Below, in pieces: positions 55,082 to 64,000 of a DNA stretch of 64,000 nt. The notes beneath the pieces were generated by a model. The model did no database searches. It worked only from the letters and a program-made list of their open reading frames with translations, and was not told where the DNA came from. Every line of letters starts with the position of its first letter. Position 1 is the first letter of the stretch. The stretch comes from Scedosporium boydii (lineage: Eukaryota; Ascomycota; Sordariomycetes; Microascales; Microascaceae), in the NCBI GenBank assembly GCA_002221725.1, contig NJFT01000028.1, positions 62,001 to 126,000 of the forward strand. Reading direction: 5' to 3'. A program made the position numbers and the translations under genes.

Positions 55082-56153
55082 TTAACCCAACTTCCCAGGA
55101 ACATACGGATGTCCCGCGCTCAACCCCCCATCAACAGCCCAAGCCTGCCCATTAACGTAGCTACTCTCATCACTTCCCAAAAACAGCGCCACCCTCGCAA
55201 TCTCATCCGCGTGCCCGCCCCTCCTCAAAGGGTTCAGCTGCCCGATCTTCTTCTCCGTGCCCCTGGCCCTCGCGGCGTTGAACACGGGCGCCGTCATGCC
55301 CGTCTCGATGAGGCCCGGGCAGATGGCGTTGACGCGCACGCCCGTGCCGGTTAGCTGGTAGGCCGTCGTCTGCACGAGGGAGATGACGGCGGCTTTGGAG
55401 GCGGAATAGGGGGTCGAGCCGGCGTTGGAGCGGAGGCCTGCTACGGAGGCGGTGCCGATTATGCTGCCGCCGGCTTGGGGTTTTGTGGGGGAGGTTTTGG
55501 TCATGGCTGGGGCGGCGTATTTGGCTGCGAGGAAGACGCTGGTGGGAAGGAGTGAAAATGTTAATCGTAGGTATAAGGGAAAATAAATATCTATGTAAAG
55601 AGAGTTCCCTTACCTCAAGGTGTTCGTCCTCAAGACCGTCATAAACTCCTCTTCGCTAAACTCGGTAAAAGCAACAGTCTTACCCACGATGCCCGCGTTG
55701 GCGAAAAAGACATCGAGCCGTCCGTAGCGCTTGATGGCATCGTCGACGACCTCCTTCACGCTCGCCTCATCGGCGGCGTCGAAACGCCGGGCGTGGACCT
55801 CGACGGAGGGGAAGGCGGCGACGATCTCGGCCTTGTGGGCTTCCAGATGCGTTCCATCATAGTCGCAGATGTAGATTGCTCGGGCACCGCTTTCGGCGAA
55901 TTGGTGAGCGGTGGCGCGACCGATGCCGAGGAGTGAGTTGGCTCCTTAAACGGGGTTTAGACTTGGATGAAGGATGGAAATGTGCAGGGGAGAAGAGGGA
56001 CAGGGGAGGAGGGGGATTACCGGTGATGATGACAACCTTGTCCTTGACTCGGGGAGCGCTGGATCCCGGGGCAACCTTGCGAATGGAGGGCAAGTCTGTG
56101 GAATTAAGATGCTGGCCGATGGCCGCGATGCGATCCTTGGCTTTCTCCGCCAT
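55082..56153 (-). CDS. short-chain dehydrogenase/reductase
   Basis: Three exons, 56153-56021, 55944-55614 and 55538-55082, with introns of 76 and 75 bp, give about 306 residues. The first splice restores the cofactor-binding turn [28 protein letters not shown] is the NAG motif, the catalytic Ser lies in [10 protein letters not shown], and YSASKAA supplies Tyr and Lys. [10 protein letters not shown] and [18 protein letters not shown] complete a classical SDR. An N-terminal extension of about 37 residues precedes the Rossmann fold. The substrate is unknown. Its position next to the polyol dehydrogenase and aldo-keto reductase suggests a carbohydrate or related small-molecule role, but this is inference. 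Confidence 0.92.
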
Positions 56154-57344
56154 TGCGACCAAGGGAGGCAGCAAGCTTGAGTAGATTCGTGGCACCACAA
56201 GCAGCAACAACCTGAGGCTGAGGGGTTCCTTTTTACACCTCAACTGAATCTGGTAATGTACTAGTTATCAAAGTGATCTCCCACCCTACTTGGATGAGTG
56301 GACGTGGAGAGAAGAGGACGGGTTCTAGTAGTTCCGGAGCTTTGGGAAACGCATGTTCCAAGTCCGGATGCGAGCCGAGGTTTGCGGAGGCGCGGCAGTG
56401 CGACAGCGCTGTAAATTACCCCGGACGGATTTAGTGATTTAGTGTCATGTGGAGTCTGGAATCAGCGGCGTTTACAAAAGCCCAGCACTAACAATTTCTG
56501 GGGTTGCTTTTTGCTCTTGTATTTTTATTTTCTTCCTTTCTCCGCCTCCGTCATAATACACCATTGCCAGGACCAACGAGTTCGATGACCCGATTGCCGG
56601 TGTCTGCTGTTGGACGTCTTGGGAAGGCGAAGCGATTGTGCCCTGGCTAGGTGGAGGAGATGGTGAACGAACATTGGCAAGTGAAATGATACCACCTCCA
56701 GCAGCCCCTATTCTGCCTTCTCCAGGCTCCTCCTCTTTGGAAGGTTCGAGGCGGGCTGCTTGCCTACCAGTGGATGGGCCAGAGAACGCGAGTGTTGCCC
56801 CGTTTTTGTCCAAACAGTGCCTGGCGATTGCGCAGCAGGGGCCGGTGGTCTTTGGAAGACCGGTCGCCTGGCGGAAAAGGAGCTGCTTTGTTGTGGACAG
56901 GCGCATTCTCCAACAGCCTGTCTCTCCATGAAGCCTGGCTTGGTTGCGTTGCTTCGGACTCGGCATGTCACTCTCACCCGCCTTCCGAAGCCTGCCCTTT
57001 AGTGCCACCCAGACAGTCCTGTCCTGTTTTTACTGGCATCATCCGACAGCCTGCATCCAAGATTACGGCGATTACGCTGCTGTGTGAAGATAACAAGGCG
57101 GCCCAACCAGGCGGGCGTTGGAGTATGCCCAACACAGCCTGCTCATGGCGGTGGCGCAGTAGGAGAAGCGCACCATTGGTGATGCCGATGAGGAATTACA
57201 TTTTAAAGTCCCTCCAGCTCTTCGCTGTCAGAATTGGGCCTTGAGGCTTTCACCATTCCATCTCCGGGCATTCAACCCGATGCCACCGAATATCAAAACC
57301 GTAGTTAACGTCGTTTCTCATCCACTCCCTCGATCTTATTCGAA
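56154..57344. other. intergenic between divergent SDR and NACHT genes
   Basis: About 1.2 kb. A minus-strand frame at 56472-57008 (in-frame ATG near MPSPKQRNQ) is open for 178 codons but overlaps open plus-strand frames and has no motif, so I do not call it. Confidence 0.4.
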
Positions 57345-60300
57345 ATGTTAGAGGCCTTGGCAGCAGTCGGCCTCGCCGGAAATGTTGTCCAATTCGTTAG
57401 CTTTGCATCCGACCTAATATCGGCCAGCCTCGAGATCCACGGTTCCATGAGTGGGTGTTCCGAAGGAGTGCTTGCTCTCGACATCTTATATGGACAACTA
57501 GGTGATCTGAGCACTGGTCTGGACGCATGTTCCGACAGCAGCATTCACTTCTCGGCCAGAGAGCTCGCGGCTAGCGTAGCTGCTATCAAGAAACTGTCCC
57601 TCTCCTGCAAGCAGGATTGTGATAGACTCTTGGGGATCGTGAATCAACTCAAGGCAAGTGGTGGCTCGAAGGGCATTTGGAAGAGTTTCCGAATAGCTTT
57701 GAGGACAATATGGGAGAAGAAGCATATTACTCAATTGGAGGAGAGATTGAGCAAGACTCAAGTGGCATTGACTCTCCAAATTTGTGCCATTTCCAGGTTC
57801 GTATTATAGTGTACACATATAGTTTGAGGGTATTGTCACTTACACACAATCCTTTTGATCACGGCAGCCATTGGCACGGAGACCATGAGCGGGAACTCAA
57901 GCGGATGCAGCTCGACGCCCACGTTCTGCATCTAAACCAGTCCAAGAAACTCAACCAAATTTCCGACGCCCTATCGCGGCTAGAAACCCGCATCGCTTCA
58001 GTCCAGTCGAATCCCCAAGACAACCCATTCATCCGCACAGAAATCGTCAAATTAGAAGACCAGTTCCGCCAGTTAGCAGTATCAGAGGACGACGTTGCGA
58101 AAGAGCAGGCGGTTTTGAGGAGCCTGCTCTACGAATGCCTGCCGGTTAGGCACAACTCCATCCCGGAAGCCCACAAGCAGACTTTCCGATGGATCTTTCG
58201 GCAATCCGGGGAGGACGCAGCTCATCAGTCCAAGTTTTGTACTTGGTTGCGAAAGGGAAATGGGATATTTTGGATCTCTGGAAAACCAGGCTCTGGTAAG
58301 TCAACACTAATGAAGTTCATCACTGGTGAAGAATCCACTACGAGAGTTCTATCCGCCTGGGCGGAACCCAAGACTGCCGTCATGGCAAGCCACTACTTCT
58401 GGAGCGCAGGAACCGCGATGCAGAAGTCTCAGGAGGGCTTACTTCGATCCCTACTCTACGACATCTTCCGCCAATGTCCCGATCTCATCGAGCAGGCATG
58501 TCCCGAGGAATGGCTAGCAAAGGTCAACCGCCAGAGGCAGGATGGCGTCAACCACTCAAGCCTCTGGACCTCCTCTGAGCTTCACAAAACTCTTCGAAGA
58601 GTGGCAAGCGAAGGGATTCTCTCGAGGAACATTTGCTTCTTCATTGACGGCTTAGACGAATACGACGGCGATCATTTCGAGCTCTGTTGCATTTTACAAG
58701 ATCTTGCCGAGTCTCCAAATATCAAAATTTGCCTCTCGAGTCGACCCTGGCCGGTTTTCGAGGAAGCGTTTGGTAATGATCCTTTGCATAAACTTTACGT
58801 CCATGAGTTGACGAGAGGCGATATCCGGCGATACTCCGACAGTCGTCTCCAAGAGCACCCAAGATGGTCACATCTCGCGTCGGACCCGGCACAGGCACAA
58901 TGGCTGATTGAAGAAATCACGGAGAGAGCCAGCGGCGTGTTCCTCTGGGTTTTCCTGGTCACGAAGCTGCTTCGGGAGGGCCTCACGAACAGAGATAGCT
59001 TTCCAGACCTTGTTCGACGGCTGGAGAGTTTCCCTCTGGAGCTTGACGTCTTCTTCAGGCAGATATTGGAATCAGTGGATCCCTTCTACCACTGCAAAAT
59101 GTCAACCACGCTTCAGATAGCGACTGCCGCGAGGGAACCATTACACCCTGCCATCTACGCATTCCATGACATGGAACACGACGACCCTGATTATGCACTT
59201 TGCATTCCGTTGAGACCACTCACACAGACCGAGCTTAGCCAGATGATAGAGCGCATGTGTTGGCAGCTTAACAGTAGGTGCCGCGGCCTCATTGAAGTTC
59301 ACGAACAGTCCGGGACCGTCAACTTCCTCCATCGGACAGTCATGGACTTTTTAAAAACACGAGAGATGTCCGACTTCCTGGGCGCCAAAGGGCTGCCCAA
59401 CTTTAGCGCGGATCTCTGCCTCGTTAAAGCCAGCACGGCGGCTTTCAAGCTGGGCGTTCGTCATCCGACGCGACCACAATTCAAGACGCCTATCACCTCC
59501 AAAGGCGCTGTCGAGGTGACCTCCACACCCTCCTCAAAGCGTCTCCTCAAAGATGTATTATTTTACGCCTCACGAATAGACGAGCAGAAAAAGAAGGACC
59601 ATGATGATTCCACGTACAAAATCCTCGATGATCTCGAGCTGAGCGTTTCGAAGGTGCAGTCGATATATGCTTATCAATGCTGTTTTAGCAGTATCCCGAG
59701 GTCGTTCGAGTTTCGATCTTACCTGATGGATTTCCAGCTAGTCGGCTTCCTTCGCCGCAAACTTCTCAATAAACCAGATTATCTCGCACATCTCTGCGGG
59801 GATGTCGTCCCGCTGGCCCTAACGACGTCGGGCCACATTAGTATCACCAGCCCGTGGAAAAGCAGAGGGGCCGAAGTACTCCGCTGCATTTTGGAGACGG
59901 GCCTGAGCATTGATAACAGATATGCGTATGAGTTTCGCCACAGCCCCTGGATGGATTTGCTTGGACACATCACCTCGTGGGTAGCAGAAGAGGACGAAAG
60001 TCGGAGATCCGAATTGGAGACCCGATTTTGGGCTATGATGGAGTCCGACAACATATCGCTTGCCCTGAAGAACGGCGCTGATCCCAACGCCCTCATTCGA
60101 CGGCGCTCGATGAAACCTCGTATATATTCGACGGCCTGGGTAGACTTCCTACTTCTTGCCTTCGACATTTCGGCAAATCCCGCCCACGAATCGCTCTTCC
60201 TCAAAGTTCTCGCCAATTTCATCGACGCAGGCGCAAGCCTGAAAGCAACCCCAATGATCATAGTTTTAGAAGGTGGTGTCAAAGAGGCCATGGGGGAAAG

Positions 60301-60610
60301 CACCGTCCATAAAAAGTTTTTTGGTCTGCTCGAACAGGGGCCGGCCGTGGGGTCGATCCAATACAACCTTCCCCTCCTGGCCGAAGTTACCAATGTACTG
60401 CTGTCGAAGGCGCACAAGGCTGGGTTGGAATGGCCCATGGCCGACATCTGGAGCGTGGTTGACAAGGTTTTCCCGCCGCAGTTGAGAGCCCGGATTCGAC
60501 TCCGGTATACGAGGCTCAGTCAAGGAGCGAAGGATGGTCGTGGAACCAAAGGCAAGAAAAGAAAGCGTGATGGGAACGGGAATGGGAGGACTGTTCGGAG
60601 AAAGCCCTGA
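57345..60610 (+). CDS. NACHT-domain STAND ATPase (NLR-like)
   Basis: Two exons, 57345-57796 and 57868-60610, with a 71-bp intron (GTTCGT...GGCAG), give about 1064 residues. The N-terminal helical domain (MLEALAAVGLAGNVVQFVSF) is the type common at the start of fungal STAND proteins, followed by a coiled region. The NACHT ATPase has Walker A GKPGSGKST (about 289-297) and Walker B FFIDGLDEYDGD (about 407-418), then LSSRPWPVFE and the VFLWVFLVTKLL helix. The C-terminal 400 residues have no WD40, TPR or clear ankyrin array (only one ankyrin-like fragment, LKNGADPNALI). The protein ends in a basic tail, KGKKRKRDGNGNG, that could be a nuclear localisation signal. Such proteins mediate non-self recognition and cell death in fungi; this one's ligand is unknown. 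Confidence 0.9.
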
Positions 60611-62122
60611 CGGATTCTTCTTCGGACGGGATGGATTATGGCAGAGAACCCAGCTTGAGTGGGATTGTATTATATTGTATATTAGCATTTGTCGTGGCCC
60701 GTAATCATGTGCTTCCCCCCTATGGTAGCAGTAAAGTGACCGTCCTTTTGGCACATCATTAAGGCTTATGGGTAGGGACACCGGATGCAGAAGACTTCGT
60801 CGGCAAGTCTGTCGACAATCTCTTCTGTCCTCTGAGCGTATCAACGGAAATGATGGCCCTCGCAGATCGCAACGGCCACCCCATCCCACCCGGTTCAAGG
60901 CCCTCCTCTTGGCCTGGGCGGATTTATCCCGAAAGTAGCTTGAGAGAACCGCCATCAAGGAAGCTTGGCTTCTCATTGTCTCAGCCGCCGCCCTTCGAAG
61001 CAATTGCGCTTGTTGGCCTCTCTGCTCTTGAGTTTCCGCCACTTCTGCCATCCTGGATAGAACTTCACCGACCGCCCAAACGTCGTTCTCCTTCCGGTCC
61101 TGGAGGCTAGCTGAGAGCGGCTCTATAATGTTTTCCATTTTAGGTGATAGCCATCCATAGGTTACACCACCAGCTCCGCCAACGTCAATAAGAACGAGAT
61201 TCCTGTCCTTATCAATTGCTATGTTAGATGGTTTGATATCCATATGAGTTATATCATGCTGGTGAAGAGTGGCAACTGCAGTACATAGCTGAGTTCCCCA
61301 TTGCTGCCAAGGAGCATCAGCGGTTTTCAAGTCCAAAGCCTCGGCAAGGGTCCCTCCAGGATGGCGCTCGAGGAGGAGCCCACGTAATACCTGGGGTGCC
61401 TCCTTCAAGGAATCGGTAGCATAGGGATTTTTTGAGATAATAGCTGCGACAAGTCGGATAATATAGCGCCGACCGCCTACTTTTTCGAGGACCCGCAGTT
61501 CTTGCTCGAGGGCTTGGCTGTCTTGGGGTAGATATATTAGCCGCTCGACCTGCTTCAGTATATATGTTTGACCCTCGGAGTCAATTTGGGCTGTGAAGAC
61601 CGCTTGACTACTTTGGGTAATAGGTTTAACTTTTGACAGTTCGATCTGCTGCGTGCTAGCGCCACCAATGTAGGCGGGATACTGATACCGAGCTGGGTCT
61701 TCACATATATCGACCCAGAACCCGTCAACCCCTGCAAAAGGGTGATCTTTTAGAAGTTGGCGATAAACAAGTTTCGTCGCTGTACTGTTTGTGTTTTTTG
61801 TACTGATGTAAACCTCTGTTACTGTGTCGTGTAATAACGATAAAGAGTCGAAGTCAATAGCAGAGCAAAGATCCATCAATGCCTTTTTCCGCGCTGGCAG
61901 TCCAGAGATATTTCCAACTCCATATTCAAGGACAACACGAACATGGCAACGATGATGGTTGTTCTTAGTTGCTACTAGCTGTATGCTATGACCTCGCGGC
62001 TTTCCTTCCTGTGTGTATCCGTGGCTGTCGTTGTAGCATCGGCGATGTGGGAACTCGATTGACCAGAGAGCTGGTTTAGATCCCGGTTGTAGGAGGGCGG
62101 CCGTAGGCATAATGAAAGCCAC
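60266..62122 (-). CDS. divergent protein-kinase-like protein
   Basis: A single frame of 618 codons from the ATG at 62122 (MAFIMPTAALLQPG). Residues 1-165 are an uncharacterised N-terminal domain. A protein-kinase fold follows: the VAIK-type Lys in TYILKQVERL (Lys190), a Glu in the LEQELRVLEKVG helix, the catalytic loop HMDIKPSNIAID (about 293-304) with Asp and Asn, and LIDVGGAGG in place of the DFG motif. The glycine-rich loop is poor. The conserved part ends near AAAETMRSQASLMAVL (about residue 392). The remaining 220 codons are low complexity and their last 345 bp are antisense to the NACHT coding region, so the real end may lie earlier, after an unrecognised intron or a frame change. This is a fungus-type orphan kinase, possibly signalling. 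Confidence 0.7.
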   Translation of the reverse strand: MAFIMPTAALLQPGSKPALWSIEFPHRRCYNDSHGYTQEGKPRGHSIQLVATKNNHHRCHVRVVLEYGVGNISGLPARKKALMDLCSAIDFDSLSLLHDTVTEVYISTKNTNSTATKLVYRQLLKDHPFAGVDGFWVDICEDPARYQYPAYIGGASTQQIELSKVKPITQSSQAVFTAQIDSEGQTYILKQVERLIYLPQDSQALEQELRVLEKVGGRRYIIRLVAAIISKNPYATDSLKEAPQVLRGLLLERHPGGTLAEALDLKTADAPWQQWGTQLCTAVATLHQHDITHMDIKPSNIAIDKDRNLVLIDVGGAGGVTYGWLSPKMENIIEPLSASLQDRKENDVWAVGEVLSRMAEVAETQEQRGQQAQLLRRAAAETMRSQASLMAVLSSYFRDKSAQAKRRALNRVGWGGRCDLRGPSFPLIRSEDRRDCRQTCRRSLLHPVSLPISLNDVPKGRSLYCYHRGEAHDYGPRQMLIYNIIQSHSSWVLCHNPSRPKKNPSGLSPNSPPIPVPITLSFLAFGSTTILRSLTEPRIPESNPGSQLRRENLVNHAPDVGHGPFQPSLVRLRQQYIGNFGQEGKVVLDRPHGRPLFEQTKKLFMDGAFPHGLFDTTF

Positions 62123-62688
62123 CTCCGGAGGGAGGAAACGACGATGATCTGTCTAAACTAGATTGAGGATGAAGGTAGGAAAACAGGCCCGAACCTCGGG
62201 CCGTGTCAAGGCAAGGTGGTGTGCCTTAACGGGGCCACACGTGATCGATTAGTTGGGTCCGAGTGCATCAACCTCCGATCGATTGCTCCTTCTTTGCGGA
62301 GATTTGCGGAGATCGTTTCCGTGTACCTGAATTTCTAGTTGATGTACTTTGTCAAGGTATCGAGGGTGCCGAAAATGGGCCCCTCCTATTGCCCTTTTAG
62401 GATTCCATCCCTTCGTAGCTTCCTTATCCCACTTTCCAATAATGGTCGAGATGCGGGTTGTAAGGACCCAGTCATGGAAAGAGCGAGGGAGCTGTAGAGA
62501 ACACGCATTTATATCTGTAGTTTATTCATGCGCCCAAAGCTCATCCTAACCATGTTCCGATTGCACGTTCCACGTTCTCTCCCATTAGCTCACATATTAC
62601 CCCCTCCCCCGCTCCCATTTTTGGCGTCACCTTGTAGCACGCGGCTCTGACACCAGTTATTTCCAACATCTCCAAGTACACGGTAATC
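62123..62688. other. intergenic, divergent promoters
   Basis: Between the start codons of the kinase-like gene (minus) and the KduD-like SDR (plus). No gene is seen. Confidence 0.5.
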
Positions 62689-63701
62689 ATGGCCGCCAAC
62701 CTATTCTCCCTTGTAGGGCACACCGCCGTTGTCACCGGTTGCACTCGGGGCATTGGCCAGGCCATCGCCATAGGGCTCGCCGAAGCGGGCGCCGACATTC
62801 TTCTCATCCAGGTATGCCAGAACCATCAAGACAGGTTCACTTAGCTTTCGAAATCACGGACAAGCTATTACCTATTTTATAAAGACGCAACACTCGAGAA
62901 TAGCTCTCTAGTTCCCAATTCCTAATTACCTTTGTATACATAGCGAGACACCTCCAACACCGAAACTAAAGAAGCCATCGAAAAGCTGGGCCGCAAAGCA
63001 GCAATATACACTGCCGACCTCTCAATCCAAGATCAAGTCTCCTCTCTAGCCCCCCGCATCTTCGCTGACGGTCATGAAGTCCGCATCCTTGTGAACTGCG
63101 CGGGAATCCAGCGCCGACATCCCTGCGAACAATTCCCCGACGGTGACTTCAACGAAGTAACTCTCTCTCCTTCATTCTCAGCCCCTCTCCCGCCAATGGA
63201 AGAAAAAAAAGGAAAAGACGAGTTTACAGAATAAGCTAAAAATAACTCTCACAGGTGATCCAAGTCAATCTCAACGTAGTCTTTTCCCTCACCCGCGACT
63301 TCGGCCGTCACATGCTCTCCCTTCCCCCATCCCATGTAACAGGTCGCCACGGTTCCATCATCAACATCGCCTCTCTACTCTCCTTCCAGGGCGGATTCAC
63401 CGTCCCCGCCTACGCCGCGTCAAAGGGCGCCGTCGCCCAGTTGACCAAGAGCTTCGCGAACGAATGGACGGCGAAGGGCGTTACCGTGAACGCTATCGCT
63501 CCGGGTTATATCGAGACGGATATGAACGAGGCGTTGCTCAAGGACGAGAATCGGTTGAGGAGTATTAATGAGAGGATTCCGGCGGGGAGGTGGGGCACGC
63601 CGGATGATTTTAAGGGATCGGTTGTTTTTTTGGCGGGGAGGGGGAGTGCGTACGTTTCGGGGCATGTGTTGGTTGTTGATGGGGGATGGATGGGGAGGTG
63701 A
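62689..63701 (+). CDS. SDR, 2-deoxy-D-gluconate 3-dehydrogenase (KduD)-like
   Basis: Three exons, 62689-62811, 62944-63156 and 63255-63701, with introns of 132 and 98 bp, give about 260 residues. The frame carries [14 protein letters not shown] (cofactor turn), [27 protein letters not shown] with the catalytic Ser, and [11 protein letters not shown] with Tyr and Lys, plus [19 protein letters not shown] and the VVDGGWMGR end. The combination GIQRR, the DMNEAL segment and [13 protein letters not shown] is typical of the KduD/gluconate 5-dehydrogenase group of SDRs, which act on keto-deoxy sugar acids in pectin and uronate breakdown. Assignment to the group is confident; the exact substrate is not. 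Confidence 0.9.
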
Positions 63702-63844
63702 GATTGGAGAGGGATGCAATGATATTTATAGACGGTTGAGTGTTTTGGGAGAGGACAGCGGCGAGAATGGAGGGAAATACAAGAAGATTGGTATATTCGC
63801 TAGATCTAAGATAGATGCTTGATAACCTTCAATCTTCCATTCAC

Positions 63845-64000
63845 TCAAGCAGTTCTCTTGGCTCCATCCATGACGCTCTCCATCCAGGGATACACGGAGG
63901 AGTTGGCCATGGGATAGCCCATATGCAATGCTCCGCTGAAGAACCTCGCCTCCTTTGGCGACCCGTACTCGAATAACATCATCGAGTCCTCGATCGGCAT
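63845..64000 (-). CDS. 3' end of an unidentified gene, cut by the window edge
   Basis: The last 51 codons and stop of a minus-strand frame that runs off the window: EDSMMLFEYGSPKEARFF, SGALHMGYPMANSSVYPWM, then MDGAKRTA and TGA at 63845. The composition is clearly coding and looks like the C terminus of an enzyme, but I cannot name the family. It converges on the KduD-like SDR with about 140 bp between stops, so a shared sugar-acid role is possible. Confidence 0.6.
   Translation of the reverse strand: MPIEDSMMLFEYGSPKEARFFSGALHMGYPMANSSVYPWMESVMDGAKRTA

Noticed and set aside
56472..57008. 178-codon minus-strand frame upstream of the NACHT gene
   Set aside because: Open plus-strand frames overlap it, it starts at a non-ATG codon and it lacks motifs; kept only as a note in the intergenic entry.
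57677..57867. ATG at 57677 as start of the NACHT protein
   Set aside because: That reading starts inside exon 1 in another frame and runs through the intron; the ATG at 57345 plus the 71-bp intron gives the expected N-terminal domain.

Overview
The window is nuclear DNA of a filamentous ascomycete (Pezizomycotina, most likely Sordariomycetes). This is inferred from short GT-AG introns (about 50-165 bp) with fungal branch-like sequences, and from typical families: a CFEM/GPI protein, a LysM remnant, a HET-domain gene, NACHT and ankyrin STAND-like genes, MED31, SF3A1 and the SNARE Sed5. No taxon-specific marker is present, so the species cannot be named.

Layout. 1-9.3 kb is gene-poor and holds a decayed family copy (5.6-6.9 kb) and a possible tRNA-Pro relic (8.75 kb). 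9.3-19.0 kb holds two huge proline/glutamine/serine-rich minus-strand reading frames that I read as one gene of about 3045 residues split by a 587-bp intron. 20.3-20.8 kb is Mediator subunit MED31. 21.8-27.6 kb is accessory: an F-box/LRR-like protein, an orphan LysM fragment behind an AT-rich patch, and a disabled HET gene. 29.2-31.8 kb has a calcineurin-like phosphoesterase and a CFEM GPI-anchored protein. 32-36 kb is almost empty apart from decayed coding-like frames. 36.3-37.8 kb encodes an unknown protein, 40.1-40.3 kb a tRNA-like Pol III candidate, 40.6-42.4 kb SF3A1 (Prp21), and 44.2-45.4 kb Sed5.

45.9-62.1 kb is the most interesting part. Several genes resemble fungal allorecognition/innate-immunity (NLR-like) components: a DUF2235 hydrolase; divergent from it across about 500 bp, a SesB-like alpha/beta-hydrolase fused to ankyrin repeats without a nucleotide-binding domain; a NACHT STAND ATPase; and, tail-to-tail with the NACHT gene and overlapping it in antisense, a divergent protein-kinase-like gene. 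Between them sits a carbohydrate oxidoreductase group (aldo-keto reductase, zinc polyol dehydrogenase, SDR). A KduD-like SDR and the 3' end of an unidentified minus-strand gene close the window.

All exon structures were read by eye from splice signals and frame continuity, with no homology search. Family names rest on remembered motifs and are graded by confidence.
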